Part shown: piece by piece, positions 33,345 through 46,321 of the stretch
How positions within the stretch are numbered: the first letter of the stretch is position 1
Layout: each line of letters starts with the position of its first letter
Source of the DNA: Tetraselmis striata
Lineage: Eukaryota; Chlorophyta; Chlorodendrophyceae; Chlorodendrales; Chlorodendraceae
Assembly: GCA_006384855.1 (NCBI GenBank)
Contig: VCJN01000990.1
Span: forward strand, 153,611-217,610
Direction: 5' to 3'
Length of the DNA: 64,000 bases
Made by a program: the position numbers and the translations under genes
Notes under the pieces: model-generated
Seen by the model: only the letters and a program-made list of their open reading frames with translations
Database searches by the model: none
Told to the model about the DNA's origin: nothing

Positions 33345-36300
33345 ATGGACTTCCTGACACGGGGCGGTATGCAGGAGGCCGCGCTGACCGCGGAGAGGCA
33401 GCGCGACGCCGCCACCTCCTACCGCACCTCGGAGGTTACGCGGCAGCTGGAGCAGGTGCAAGAGCGCCGCCGTATCGTGGAGTCCCGCGCGCCGTTTGTC
33501 TCTGGGGGCGTCCTCTGGGCAAGGGACGTCGCGGCGCGACAGGTACCTCCCCTCACTACCCGGCTCGGCGCTCGGCAACTCTCCCTCGGCAGTCGGCACG
33601 CCCCGCCCGACTACCCGTCGATCGACTGCCTTACGTCCGCCACCTGCCAGCAGCGACGCTGCCGAGGATATCGGCGCGTTTACCCCCGCCTCCCGCCGTC
33701 GCTCGCAGGAGCGCCAACGCGTGGCATCGGAGGCGGCCCGGCAGCGCAACGCGCGGCTGGTGCAGGAGGCCAGGGAGGCGGCGGTGGAGATGCGCGCGCA
33801 GGCGAACAGCGCGCTGCTGCGGGCCAGCCGCGCCCAGGTCCCCCCCCCCCCCCCCCCCCCCCCCTCCCCCCGCCTTTTTCCCGCCTTCTCTTTTTTTTCC
33901 CTTCATCCTTATCAATTTAGCCAATCAACGGGGCTTGATGTCCGCAGGGCTAACCAACTCACCATCTCAACCATAGCAGTGGAAACAGGGCCAACTACTC
34001 TATTTTAGGTGGTTATGCATCATCTGCCTGTAAGGCAGCTGCTATGGATTTCCCCATGATACCATCTTTGGGCGATTACTACTAGTTCTTTGTCGCTTCA
34101 AGCACATGCGATCCTTACTGGATAGGGAACTATCACGACTCACGCCAGCCATCTATCATATTCCAAGCATGCTGCCCAAGTAGCGCTGTGTGTCTTGACT
34201 GCCCCCCCTCCCCATCCCTCATTGGCGACCAGGTGGACACCGCCAAGAAGCAGTACTTGGATGCGGTGGAGGCGCTGTACCCGCAGTGGTGCCGGCAAGT
34301 GGAGGAGGCCGCAGCGGCCACCAACCAGAGAGTGGGATCCCCCCCCCCCCCCCCCCCCCCACACACCTCCTCCCTTCATCTTATGCTCTCGACATTTATC
34401 TCGCAGTCGCCTCCCCTCTCTTCTTACAGCATGTCCGCCTCACTCCTCGTCGCCGCCCACGAGAGCGCCACCCCTGCCCTTCTAACCCCCATCCCCGTCT
34501 CTTTCTGCGCGCCGCAGGTGGGCGGCTCCCTCGCCAACACCCAGCAGAAGCGCGTGCTCGCCGCGGAGCGCTTTGCGCAGCAGATGGCCTCCCACCGGGA
34601 GATGGCCTCCAAGGAGGGAAATCTCCTCAGGTTTCCCCCCACTTCCCGCTGCTTGACGTACCTCTCATGCTGCCCCCCTGGCCTTGGCCGGCTGACTTGG
34701 GGGGTGCGTGTGCTGTCCGCGCTGGGAAGGGCCCGGGCGGCGAGCCACACCGAGCAGCGCGAGCGCGCCGCCAAGCTGGCCGCCGCGGAGGAGGAGGCGT
34801 ACGGCGCGATGGGGCAGGCGGTGGTGGACGCGGCGGGCGTGATCGCCGCGCTGCGGGAGAGGGAGGGGCGTGAGGGCGGCGGGGCGCTGGCGAGCCAGGA
34901 GGTGCGGGAGGGCATCCAGCGGCTGTCCTCATTCCTGCAGCAGCTGGACCCGGGCCAGGCGGGGGCGGCGCAGGTGAGGCGTCAGCGCGGACCCCCCCCC
35001 CCCCCCCCCCCCCCGCCCGGCCTCTCCCTATGTTCCCCCCATCGTTGCTCAAAGAGGCATACCAGAAAAAAGTGGTCAAAGAAACAATGCAGAATACACA
35101 TCGGATAGACCCCGGCGCTATCACTGCGGCTCTGCAGAACCACTGATTATATTTGGGGCAACGAGTCAATCGGTGCGGTTGTTGGCATTGTTGTTGCTAT
35201 GGTATTGTCCCACTGCAACTATTGTGTTCTCACTCACGCTTATTATTAATTATGTACATATATCGGGTTTGCTGCATGTACACAATATTATTCCGCTGCA
35301 GCAGAACGTACACTTTTCCACACAGGATCCGCACTGCTGGCGCAACAAGGGCGCATCCCACATGTGTCCCCACCGGCCAGGATGCGGGTCCAGGGGAGTG
35401 CTGTTCCTTGTCCTCGCCTGCTTCCCAGAGAGCCGTAGACCGCGGGCTGAATGCTGCGCGCTTGGCCCCCGCAGGACCCGGACATGCCCCCGGCGTCTCC
35501 ACCGCCGCAAACAGAGGTGCGTCTTCCTCCCACTGCAATGGAAGCGTTTCCCTCATTGACAGCATGCGGCCACCTGACGCCGCTCTCCGCCGCCGTCCTC
35601 ACCGCACCAGCAGGCGCCCGCCGCGCCCATGTTCCAGGGTGGCCGCTGGGGCTCCCCCTCACCAGGCGGCCAGGCGGCTTGGGGCGCCGCTGGGAGCCCC
35701 GCCCCGCTGGGCGCGCAGGGCCTGTCGGCGGTGCCCATGGAGGTGTACACGCCGGACGGGAAGCAGCAGACGGTGATGGTGCCGGTGCTGGGAGGTGCGC
35801 CGCCCGCGACCCCCGCGGGGATAAGATGTGCCATGGGCGCACGGGCAAGGCACACGCATGGGCACACGACTCCACTGCCGGAGCACAGCATCAGCGCCCG
35901 ATGACTTCAGAAGCGCAGCGAATTCCGGGGTGGGGAACCTGCGCTCGGGCAATGGTGAACATCGAGACAGTACGGAGGAAGGCAAGGCGGGGTTTGCCAG
36001 AGTGTGGACGTGACTTGGGTTGGCGGTCGAGAATATGTGGGCGCATCGGGAAATCGAAGAGAATGGAAACGAGGCAAATGGCGAGGGAGGCAGAGCTGAC
36101 CCCCCCCCCCCCCCCCCCCCCCGCCCCTCGGTTTTCCAATTTTCCCTCTCGCTTTTTTGTGCCGTGTGAGCAGCCTCGTTCCTGGATCCTGGGCGCGGAT
36201 CGCCGCCCAAGAGCAGCCGCGTCGACGTGAATCCCGCCCTACTGAGGCACATGAGCACCCCGCGAGGTGCGCACGGCGCGCCCTGCCTCTGCCGTGTTCC

Positions 36301-38401
36301 TGCGAGTCTCGAGTTGAGGGTAGCCGCTTGGCCCGTGCCACGCGCCGCCTCGCGCCGCGTCACTCACCCATGTTCACGACGCGCCAGGGGGAGGCGCCAC
36401 CCCGGTGCGCCGCTCCGCGGAGTCCACCGGGTCAGGCCAGGCCCGCAGGAGGGACGCGCCCGCCGCTGCTGCCGCCAAGGTGCGCCCCCCGAACCCACCT
36501 GGTACCTGGGTACCCGAACCATGTAGCACACTGCTTGCTTGATGGGCGGAATCCTGAATCCGCGTCGAGCGTCGGGCTGAGGCGTCGAGCTGATGGTGTG
36601 CCCTCCCCCCCTTCCCTTTGCTCCCTTTCGCCCGCACCAGTTGAAGCAGCAGATGCCGCCGTCTGGGCAATTCCCCTCCCGCTACCAAAACACCTCCGCG
36701 GACGTGACTCCCGCCACGAGCGTGGATGTCACCCCCCACACGAGCTTGGACTGGACGGGCAAGGATATGCCCGGCGACCCGGAGCCCGCGGAGCGGTCGG
36801 CGACTTTCCACCAGGACTGCACGCTGGCAGACCACCTGCAGGCGGAGGCCTCCCTTGGAAGCGGTGAGCGCCGGCTTTGCCGTCGACGTTGCGGTGGCCG
36901 GAAGCGCAGGACCGAGCTGACATCTGTCGCTGCGACGACTTTGCAGGCGATGCAGCTCGATATCAGGACGGAATCAGCTTCAGCCAGGCCGCGACGCCGC
37001 AAAAGGTCAGCACCCGGGCGAGCGCTCTGCGCGACAGTCAGGAGGACAGCGTGGTGTATAACTACGCGTTCCAGAGCCCGCCGCCACACAAGCTCCGCGG
37101 CGCCAAGACGCCCTCGAGGTAGGAGTCTCGCCAAGTCGGCAGCCCTGGCCGCCGGCAACGGACGGCGCGTGTGCATGGCGTGCCCGTTGGTGCTCACGTC
37201 ACGACTGTTGTCGCTGTGGTGCAGATCCTCGTCAACAGCGACGTCGCAGGAGCAGGGACCCTCCTTCCCTGTCGTGGCGCCCTCGGCCAGTAGCAGCCGG
37301 CGACCCTCGGATCAGGGCGGCGGCCTATCCGCCGAGCCGTCGGCGCCGTCTCTCATGAATGGCATGGGCGGCGGCACGCTGTCCCCAACATCATCCGCCG
37401 ACCCTGGCGACTGGGCGGTGCGTTCCTCCGTCGAGTCTCGGGCGAGATCCAGCCAGGGAAAGTCGCCTCTGGGCAACCTCGGCGACTCCATCATGAGCGA
37501 TCTGACGGAGGTGCGCGCCTGCACGCCTTTCGCCTCGGAGAAACCCATTCCCGGCACCGCCTGCCTGATCTCAACATTCTGCTATGACGGGCCGTAAGCA
37601 GGGCAGCATCGACGAGGAGACCGAGGAGCAGTTGGCTCATGAGCGCGCCGAGTGGAATAAACGAGAGCAGGAGCGTAAGGTATGTTGAATGTACTCGGCA
37701 AGCCCTGCTGGCTGTGTTTTTTCTCGACCTGGATCTCGAGCCGGGCCCTAGTGCTGAATGGCGCGGCCGCTGCATGCAGGAATCCGTTCAACGCGAACTG
37801 GACCAAGCCGAGGACACTCGCCCTAGGACGCCGACCATCCAAGGCATGGGCGCCCGAGGCAGCCGGCCCTTGTATCGAACCAACAGTTCTCCGGCGGACC
37901 AGCACCGTACCGCCGCAGACCATGTCCAGACCTTCCTCCGCGTCGCCCCAGCAGGCGAGACCTGCATCCGCGACCGGCGTCAAGGCCCGCCCCCTCGGCG
38001 TGTTCGGCTTTGGCGGCGGGCTTGGCGGCGGCGGAAGCAGCAGCACTATTCAGGATAAAGCTGCCCGTGGTAGCGGTGGCAGCCTGCGGGCCATGTCGAG
38101 TATCGTGAGCAAGGCATTCGACGACAGTGACAGCGACGGCTCAGACTTCGGCTACAAGACTCAACCCGTACTGACCCTGGAGCGCATCCGTGAGCATCGC
38201 CCCCTTGGCTGCGGCAAAGGCCAGGGGGTCCATCCCGCTGTCCAGGTCGCAATCGATGGCGAGCGACGAGTTCGACTTCTGAAAGCCGAATGTCTGCCGG
38301 GCCGTTGCCCACCGCGAGGATCGACGGCATCGTGCTCGACGCACTAACTGGGGCTCTTCAAGCAAGCCGCCGAGGCCGCGACGCAGCTCGCCGCCATATA
38401 G
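33345..38401 (+). CDS. Unrecognised 776-aa protein with N-terminal coiled coil
   Basis: Sixteen proposed exons: 33345-33493, 33651-33837, 34233-34331, 34518-34630, 34745-34973, 35475-35516, 35614-35794, 36174-36266, 36388-36479, 36641-36863, 36947-37118, 37225-37510, 37602-37679, 37780-37871, 37930-38189, 38367-38401. Phases close to exactly 777 codons. The least certain junctions are intron 1 (donor GTTTGT), the 58-bp intron 37872-37929 and the last acceptor. Residues about 1-275 are Glu/Arg/Gln-rich and helical (for example TRQLEQVQERRRIVE, RQRNARLVQEAREAA, HTEQRERAAKLAAAEEE), typical of a coiled coil. The rest is Pro/Ser/Gly-rich and likely disordered, with a short acidic patch (KAFDDSDSDGSDFGYK) near the end. 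I recognise no family; a cytoskeletal or scaffold role would be a guess. It is convergent with the HORMA gene. Confidence 0.6.
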
Positions 38402-38548
38402 TCGGCCGCAGAGTCGCCTCGCCACCTTCAAATGTCCCCTCTCGGTGCGTGTCTGCATGGTGCGATAGCTAGCACCAGAGGGATCGCAAGCACTTCGGCA
38501 CAGCGGCGCGCGGGGACCCGGCTGGGGCCAAATTGCATTATGTACAGC

Positions 38549-38553
38549 TGTAA
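38549..38553 (+). terminator. Candidate polyadenylation signal TGTAA
   Basis: TGTAA, the signal used by many chlorophytes, lies about 150 bp after the stop of the coiled-coil gene. Its placement is plausible, but the word is short. Confidence 0.4.
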
Positions 38554-38782
38554 TACATTTAAGAGTTCAGAGTGGCTACAGAGGGCGGAGGGGCTGTGCC
38601 CAGGATGGCATCGCATGTATGCCCTACCGCATTTCCCACGGTTCATTGTTCACGCTACGGAGCCACGTGCTGCATTTAAGCACGTGACACCTCGTCTGAT
38701 CTTGGCGTCAGTGGCTGCCTTGGCACTCAGCAGCGGTGGCTGTCGGCACGCGCTCGATCGTCGCGCCGCGAGCCGGGCGCTG

Positions 38783-40663
38783 TCACTGCGTCGCGAGAGA
38801 GGGCCAGAGAAAGTCGTCCTCCCACTTGCGCGCCTGCGACCTTCCCGATTGCGGCTGGCTCATGGACCGCGTGCGCATGCGCTTCGGCTGGAAGATCGGC
38901 CGCTCGACCACGGAGGACTTGCGCTGCCTCTTCTTCTGCTTCTGCCGCGGCGCCTCAGAGGCGCCGGCCTCCTGTGCCGTCTCGCCGCCATCGACCATCG
39001 GCTGAGTCGTCGCCTGGGTGTCAACCACCATGGCGTCTGGGTCACCGTTGGGCTGAGTGGCGGCCACCGGCGACGGCGTCGCCTGGCCCTTGTCCGGCAC
39101 GCGTTTCTGCTCCGCCAGGAGAACGGCCAGGTCCATGCTCTCGGTGCATATTCGCTCATACTGAGCCACCACCTTGAGCTCAGAATCTGTCTTTGGATTC
39201 TCGGCCGGCGGTGTTTCGCCCTCCGGCTGGGTTGCTTGCATCCCCGGCGACGCGCTGCGAGCGGAGCTGCACGGCTTGGGCTCGTCGGGCGGGGCTTGGT
39301 CCGATTCGGCGTCGACAGGAGCCAGCTCGGAGAGCGGCTGGGTGGGCGGGATGGAGCAGGGCTCGTGCTGCGCGAGGATCTCGTACTCGCCGCTCTCGCC
39401 CACGCCGGTGCAGGGCCGCAGGAACCGCTTGTCGCACAGGATGTCGATGATGATCTCCATGGTCGGCTGGGGAATCTCCGGGAAGGCCAGCAGGAGGGTG
39501 TTGTTGCTGACAAAGGGGATGCCTGGCAGATCCCGGCAGTAGGTGGCCACCTGCATGCAGAGGTGGCCGAATTAGCCGACGTCCAGCAGGTGGAAACGCC
39601 CCTAGGAGGAGATATGCATGGGACCTTCCCACCACTGCAGGGCGGGCAGCTTGTGGCGACAAACAATAACAAATGTATCGCCTGGTGAGCTGCATCGCAT
39701 GACATTTATTTCCCAAGGCATTTCTCGACACGCCTCTTGCCGTACCTGCTCCAGGCGATCATCCATGACGGGGTCTCTTGTGACATCAGATGCCTGGCAG
39801 CTGACGCAGGAGGACTGCATCGCGGATGGGGCTGCCGAAGCTGTTGGTCGCGAATCTGCATGGTCCAGCGGTGAATGTACCCTCATGTTGTCAGAACGTA
39901 GTTCCAGTGTCATGCACTGCTGCGGCATACATACAGATGCACATACAAATGTACATTTACATTTGGTAGGTATACATATTATACGTATGCATATATATTT
40001 ACATGCACATGTACACAAGTATGATGTGTGTGCATTCTGCGCTGCAGAGCAGACGCTTGTGGGCCTCATACTGCGTGTCTGACGCAGCATGCACTGCCTG
40101 CATGCAGTGCGAGAGTGCGCATATGCTGTGCAAGTACCTTTGCGCGTGTGCTCTGGCGCCTCTTCTTCGGCGATGTCTAGCTGTGAGATCGGGTCTTGTG
40201 AGTAAGGGAACTGGTCCATATGGGATGCCACCCCGAGGGTGACGCCGTGATGCCTGCCGTTCGAGGCATGTCGCGCGGCAGCGGACAAGTCAGCAATGCA
40301 ACGCGCACCTTACAGCCCAGCCACGCATGGAGATATGCGGCATGCACACCAAACGTTTACAGCGAGTTGGGCTTGAGCGAATGACACTGCAGTTGATGTG
40401 AATGTGCTGCCTCCGCTGCTGCTTCAAATTTGTGTGTGTTTCCGTTTGTATATATACTAATATGTAAAAGATATAGACAATATGACAATATATTCAAATA
40501 TAGGTATGTATGTATATATATATATACATATATCTGTTTGTATGTGTATATACATGTATGTATGTGTGTATATGGGTGTATATATATGCATACATGTGTA
40601 TATATATACATATGTATAAATACGTACATACATGCATATACATACATACATTTATATAATGAG

Positions 40664-40723
<60 letters not shown>

Positions 40724-43700
40724 GTAGGTAGACACAGGGCATCATCGCCTCCCAGTTGGGTAAGCACCTAGAGCCCTATAAGTGTGCATATATATATATA
40801 TATACATAGTAAATATCTCACATGATGTGCACTCAGCATGTAGTATAGGATGTCTTGTGTAGATTCGTAGGGGGCTGCGGCTGCGGCCTACTCTGTGGCG
40901 AAGTCCCCGATCGCAATGTTGACCCCGCGCTCCAGCGCGTCTTGCTGCGCCTGCAGCTCGCCCTCTGCGGGTGCAAAGTCCCGAAAGTGTGCGGGCTGGT
41001 AGCTGCGGGCAGCGCGGCAGCAGGTTGGCATCAGAAATAAAGCTCTGTGACATTTAGTCGACATATCATACTGATCCAGCTATCTCATATTCAGCGGATA
41101 TGCAATGGGAGTCATTGTCTTCTTGTGTTTGCTAAGGTGCGCTTTGACTAGATGGAAGCGCTGCTCAGTGTGATGATAGGCCCTAACGTAACAGTCTTTT
41201 AGGATGAAAGTTGGCAAATTGGAACTATGATAGAAATGTTGAATTTGTTGATAGTTTGGATTATTTTGCCGAAAGAGTATTTTAGAAGGATTATTTTGCT
41301 GACAGACACATCTCAGTTGTATACCGTGAATCGATTTCGGAAGCACCAAGTACATTGTTTGAGTGTGTGTAGCCCATGTATTCAGGAAAAGTAAGTGTGC
41401 ATCGTCTGAAACTCGATAGCGGTACAGGAATGCGGACCGATGTACAGCGACAAGATAAGGTTTATCACACTGGCAACAATTACGCATGACTTGTAACAAG
41501 TATTCATTCAGGCCACCTGAGTATCCTTTAGAAAACAATTGCAGTCGGCAGACTGGACGCTTTGAAATGGCGGATCAAAACACAGCGGCTGCGCGCCCGG
41601 CAGACCGAGTTGGGGCGAGGGGGGGGGCAGTTGGGTGGCAACAGCTGCTGTGGCTTACTTCTCCGGGCACGAATCATTGTAGACAAGCTTCATGTAGATG
41701 CATCTCTGCCGATACAACACAATGGGCGCGCAGCGGTACATGTCAGCGGCCCTGACAGCAACTGCTCCCTTGTCAAACCGCAGGCCTGGGTCACTTGCTG
41801 CTGCAAATGTGTCAGGCCAAGTGAGCTGCCAGGTGGCCGACGCGATCATTTACTCCGCCCCACTGAGCTGTGCGGCTCCATGGAGTGGCATGTGCCAGTT
41901 TCCACAGGATGTGCGCAGGAGCTGTTCCGGGTTCCGTATGATGATGCACCTGGTCACAACAGGTGTGCAGCATGCCGGGCACGGCGCGCGCACCTTACTC
42001 GGAAGCGGGCCAAGAGTGTGGCAGGTGGAAGTGAGCTCTGAAACACACACATACACACACACATAGTCAGCAACGCCGAGAATGCAACGCCAGCCATGTG
42101 GCAACGCAAGCGACCAAGGAAACACGACTGCTGGCGGTATTTCAGCGGCGACCATGGTGCATGGTATAAGGAAGACAGATGTTGCACCCCCTTTGCCCCC
42201 CCTCCCCCAAGTACCCTGCTGCTTGTGTGATATATATGCCCTCTCAGCACAGACTTGTCCGCCATGCTACGTAAACTCACCATTAGAATGCAAGTTTGGC
42301 AACAGCAATAGCATAAAAATAGACAATGTCGTGATAAGTTGACTTCCCTTGAAAACAACTGACAGATAGGTCGCAGTCGTATCGCGAATCAATTTCGGAT
42401 AGCAGTAAGTACATTATTTGACTCAGAATTGCCCATTTACTCCAGGAAAATTTACGTGCATTGCTTCAAATTAGGTAGCAATCACTGACGATTGCAAAGC
42501 GTTGTTAGCAGTCAAGTCGGTACCATGAATTCTTATCCTATGTATTACTTTATCGTATCTTAAGCTATGTTGCAGTGCCGTGTCGATAAACAGTATGTAC
42601 TATGCGGCAGAATAAGAATAGCGGAATAGAATGCAAATAGGAAAAACGCTGGACGTGTGGCAGGTTTAAACGCGGCCAGGCATCGCCGCTTAAACACAAT
42701 TTGCCATTTACTTGCTACTGATAATATACCACTGAAAAACGTCGATAATACCAAAGGGCTCATCTCAGCATGGCCGCTCTTAATCGCCACCGAGGTGACG
42801 AATTGCCAAAGCGGTGGCTGTGCTAGTGGGGCGATTGGCGGTGACGTCAGGGATGTCACAGATGGCGGTGCTGCTCCCGCTGTGCTGTGTCACGATTGGG
42901 GGCGGGCCGCTTCGAATAAGGAGGGCGCGCACTGCGGATGATGGACGCCACCTGGTGCTTCACGTCCTCTACGTTGGTGGAGCATCCTGCGGTCGCGACG
43001 CACGACGCCTGCGGCAGCATCACAGGCAGTCATTATCGCCCGGGAGCTCACCCGTATTTCATATCTGCCTCGAGCCAAAATCAGGCGACACATTTATTCA
43101 CTATGGGAGACCAAGTCAAAGCACCACGCATTGTTCTTATTCTTGAACTTCCAGGCAAACGTCAAGCTACGCATGGGCCGAGGAACAATCTCGGCTTGGC
43201 CCAGGAACCTTTCGGCGAGCAGCAAAGAATGGGTCTCATGCGATTTTGGTCTCGGTCGATTTCGGTTGCGATTCACTTGTGATGGTTTGCTTCAGCGAGC
43301 CAGACGAGTACCCCCCAGTAATAATTGCGCCCAGAGCTCTTCCTATTGTCCCCGGTACAAACGCATCAGCGCAGACATACACTGGCATGTGTTTATAGTT
43401 ATGATGCCAAATGGTGCCATGGGCAGTACTTGGGTAACGCCCGTCTTGGCCAGGTCCAGTGCCTGCAGGTATCTCCCTTGGCCCTAGCTAGGTAGACATT
43501 GATGCGGCGGTGGGATGGGCCACCAAGGTGCCGACCTGCTGCGATGGGGCGGCGTCCCCCGCGCCGGCGCCCTTCCCAGCCTCGGAATGCTCATAGTCAA
43601 ACGAGCACGCGCCCGAGTCGCTGTACTTGAAGAGCAGCTTGAACTCCTCCAGGATGTCCGCCGCGCTGTCGTCACTGGACACCCCAAAGCGAAGGGAGCC

Positions 43701-44618
43701 GAGGTAGCCCTGCTTGAGCGCGTCGCAGACGCCCTGCTCGATCCAGGCGATTAGCTGCTTGGCGTCTGAGCACACGGGGAGCAGCATCTGCACCTCCAGG
43801 CCTGTGGGGGGCAGCAGACCGTGATTCGCCTGGCTCATGCCATCAGCGTACCGGAACTCACAAGCACAGCAACTCGCAGGGCACAATGAACAGAAAAGAC
43901 GGACAAGAGCTGGCGGAGTAACTGCATGCATGTGACCCATTTGAACGCGAGCAGAAAGATCCTTGCCCCGGTCGTTTGTTGCCACTGACTGATTAACGGG
44001 TCTCGTTGTAGCCAACTGTGTATGAGGCTCCGGCGCAAATGCGTTGGACCTCACATGACCGTTCGTTAGTGCCTATGCGTATCGGTGGGTAGAGTGAGCG
44101 GTATGGATGACATGAATGGAGCACCGGCTCATCCGATTGTTCATAATGCTTGGGGTGAGGATTGGTGCTGAAAGTACATCATATACATGAATCCCTACCA
44201 AGTATCCTTCCTGATATCGGGTAGCTGATGGCTGGGAGGCAAGATGACGGGTGAGTCGCCCGCATAGAGTATCGGCTGTCCACCTGTGAGAAGGTTGTAC
44301 CGCCCTTCTCACTTGATGTGGCCGGCCTGCTATGGTGGCTGCTGTGCAGGCGGGTGGCCGCATTCCACGTACCTTCCAGGTTGGGCAGGCTGCACTTCCG
44401 GAAGCTGGAAACGGGGAACATGCACCTCGCGTACACAATCTGATAGATCACCTGCAGCAGCACGGCCCGCAGCTCAGTCTGGTAGTTCCGGACCTGCACA
44501 CATGGGCAAAACTCAAAACGACGCCGCACTGGGCGGGGCGCCGCCTTACAGCTGCGCCAAAGTTGCGGGTCGTAGGCACCAAACTCTTGTTTTGCTGTCT
44601 GGTTGCAGAATTTGCCAT
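38783..44618 (-). CDS. Meiotic HORMA-domain axis protein, Hop1/ASY1-like
   Basis: Nine exons (sense order): 44618-44550, 44493-44373, 43801-43536, 43008-42933, 41800-41659, 41002-40892, 40253-40138, 39831-39746, 39550-38783. The total is 585 codons with every phase matching; 584 aa, close to plant ASY1. The HORMA domain covers about residues 24-255: LRAVLLQVIYQIVYARCMFP, LIAWIEQGVCDALKQGYLGS, LFKYSDS, VKHQVASIIR, YMKLVYNDSC and YQPAHFRDF. A winged-helix-like segment follows (VATYCRD to IIIDILCDKRFLRP, about 330-375). The tail has six TQ and two SQ sites and a basic segment RKSSVVERPIFQPKR (about 539-553) like the closure motif that HORMA domains bind. In yeast and plants this protein coats meiotic chromosome axes and directs interhomologue recombination. 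Introns contain microsatellites and two copies of a dispersed repeat. Confidence 0.85.
40449..40805. repeat. TA-rich and (GA)n microsatellites in a HORMA-gene intron
   Basis: TATATACA-type simple repeats followed by an uninterrupted (GA)n run at about 40669-40722, all within the 638-bp intron between exons 6 and 7 of the HORMA gene. Confidence 0.85.
41190..41425. repeat. Dispersed repeat family, copy 1
   Basis: Contains GTGAATCGATTTCGGAAGCA and AGTACATTGTTTGAGTGTG. Diverged versions occur at about 42355-42480 and 61500-61660, preceded in each by CTGACAGA. This copy and the second are in introns of the HORMA gene; the third is intergenic. Confidence 0.65.
42355..42480. repeat. Dispersed repeat family, copy 2
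   Basis: CTGACAGATAGGTCGCAGTC, then GCGAATCAATTTCGGATAGC and AGTACATTATTTGACTC; the same order of landmarks as copies 1 and 3. Confidence 0.65.
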
Positions 44619-46321
44619 TATGTCAAAGTCGACGAAGAAAACGGGCGCAGCGGGCGGGGAGCTTCGTGGCTTATCAACCGTGTGGCAGACGACAGAGTTT
44701 ATATCATACAATCTGATTAAGCCAGTAAGTCCAAGGGGTGGTTGACGGGGAGGGTTGGGGGGTGGTTGAGCGGGACGGGGTGCAGCGAGATTGTTCTGTC
44801 GACGCGCGAGTGCTATTTGACGAAAACAAACAGGGACATTTCAAATGTACGGTGCCGGCGCCACGATGTCGTAGTCGTGCTGTGCCGGGCTGCGGGGCTA
44901 CTTACCAGACGCAACAGGCTCTTCACAAGCTCAAGCGAGCCGGTCGTGTTAAGCTTTGTTGGCTGCGGCCTCTGGGCGGTCGGCTGCGCGCAGCTCAACC
45001 TTCTGCCGCGGTCCGCCATCGTGCACGGCGGCAATGCAAGCTTCGGCCCGCGGGTCGGCAGTTCAAACCTCACTCCCGGTACTATCAGGTTTAGGGCGGC
45101 TGCGCTAGACGGGTTTCCGGCCTCCGCCACCGCGTGCGGCAGATACCAGCAGCAGCGTCTCCAGACAGTATTAAGCACCCCTGCTGAGAGAGTATGACTT
45201 CTACGCAAGCGCCGATATTAGCCGCCAGTGTGCAGACGGTTGTCAGAAAAATAACTCGACGAAAGCCTGCAGTCGTCCTGTCGACCCGGATGTGCGTGTG
45301 GCAACGGTGTGTGGGAGGCGTTCATCCATTTACTCTCATCAGCTGCGTGCCCCGTCGCGCATCCAGCTCAATTCAATATAGGTCAATGTAGGTCGACGCC
45401 CATATGTATATACAAGTAAATTGAGACTGTACAGTCGCTACCTGCTGTGCGTACCAACGCTGAGCTGTCAGGGATCGAGCGGCTTGACTCGCGGTGTCGC
45501 ACTGTTTGACATCAGCAGCCCGCCGCCTTGAGGTCGCTATCGACGATACACAGCCCTGGATCGATACATAAATCATGCAACATAATACTGTGCCTGACGA
45601 GTGTGCTGCGTGCTGCATGTCGCCGCGCCGCCATGCAAACATGCAGACGGGCGCTGTATGTATTTTATGGGAGCGTCCGACTGGTACATCCGGCGCAATC
45701 ATTCCCGCGAGCGTAAGCACTGCCGAGAATTCATGGTTGTTCCGGCGGCGTGCACAGAGCAATTTTGTGCGCACAGTAATAGTGTGTGCTTCTCTGCGTA
45801 TCTGTCGTGTATTCGTGTCCGTGTCGGAGACGCACCATGTCCACGCAGATTGAAAAAAGAGTCTCACCAGTCCGCCCTTGTAATGTGCACAACCAATCAA
45901 CTGCATATGTTCAGCGCGGCCGCGCCTATGACTGTCTCGGAACACATATAGTTGATGGCTGTTGTCATGGACAGCGGCAAGTCCGACATGTCGTGCTGCA
46001 GCTTCGAGTGCCGGAATACAAGACGATTCTTCTGCGAGAAACAAGTACTTATGCCAGCTTATGTCGAGTTACAGTACCGGGTCTCAGCACATTCTCGCGC
46101 ATCCACCCGGCGTACGATGCCCAGGGAGCACCTCTCCATTACAGCAGACAGCCTGTGCAAATTCGTGCCCTTCAGTGGCGGCGGCATGTTTCCTGAATCA
46201 TCCGCAGAAGCTGCACCCCCTCGCCTGCCTGCCAGACCACGACCACCAAGAGTGTGGCCAAAGTCGACGGGGGAGCTGTTTCTGCCGAGTAGGCGCTGGG
46301 AGGGGCCGGCGGCCCGCTCTT
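44619..46321. other. Intergenic region between two co-oriented minus-strand genes
   Basis: Upstream region of the HORMA gene and downstream region of the reductase gene. A TTACA at 46139-46143 (TGTAA on the minus strand) is a plausible polyadenylation signal for the latter, about 180 bp past its stop. Plus- and minus-strand open frames at 44738-46196 have no recognisable motifs. Confidence 0.45.

Noticed and set aside
33345-33920. Reading exon 1 of the coiled-coil gene straight through as a single 191-codon ORF
   Set aside because: It runs into poly-Pro from the intronic C tract and loses the helical pattern; the spliced frame keeps it.
37780-38058. Unspliced reading of exon 14 in either frame
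   Set aside because: One frame stops and the other does not join in phase to the previous exon; a 58-bp GT-AG intron reconciles both.
44620-44745. Plus-strand ORF starting MSKSTKKTGAAGG
   Set aside because: It starts 2 bp from, and antisense to, the HORMA gene's own ATG, has no second exon and no homology; the minus-strand model explains the locus.
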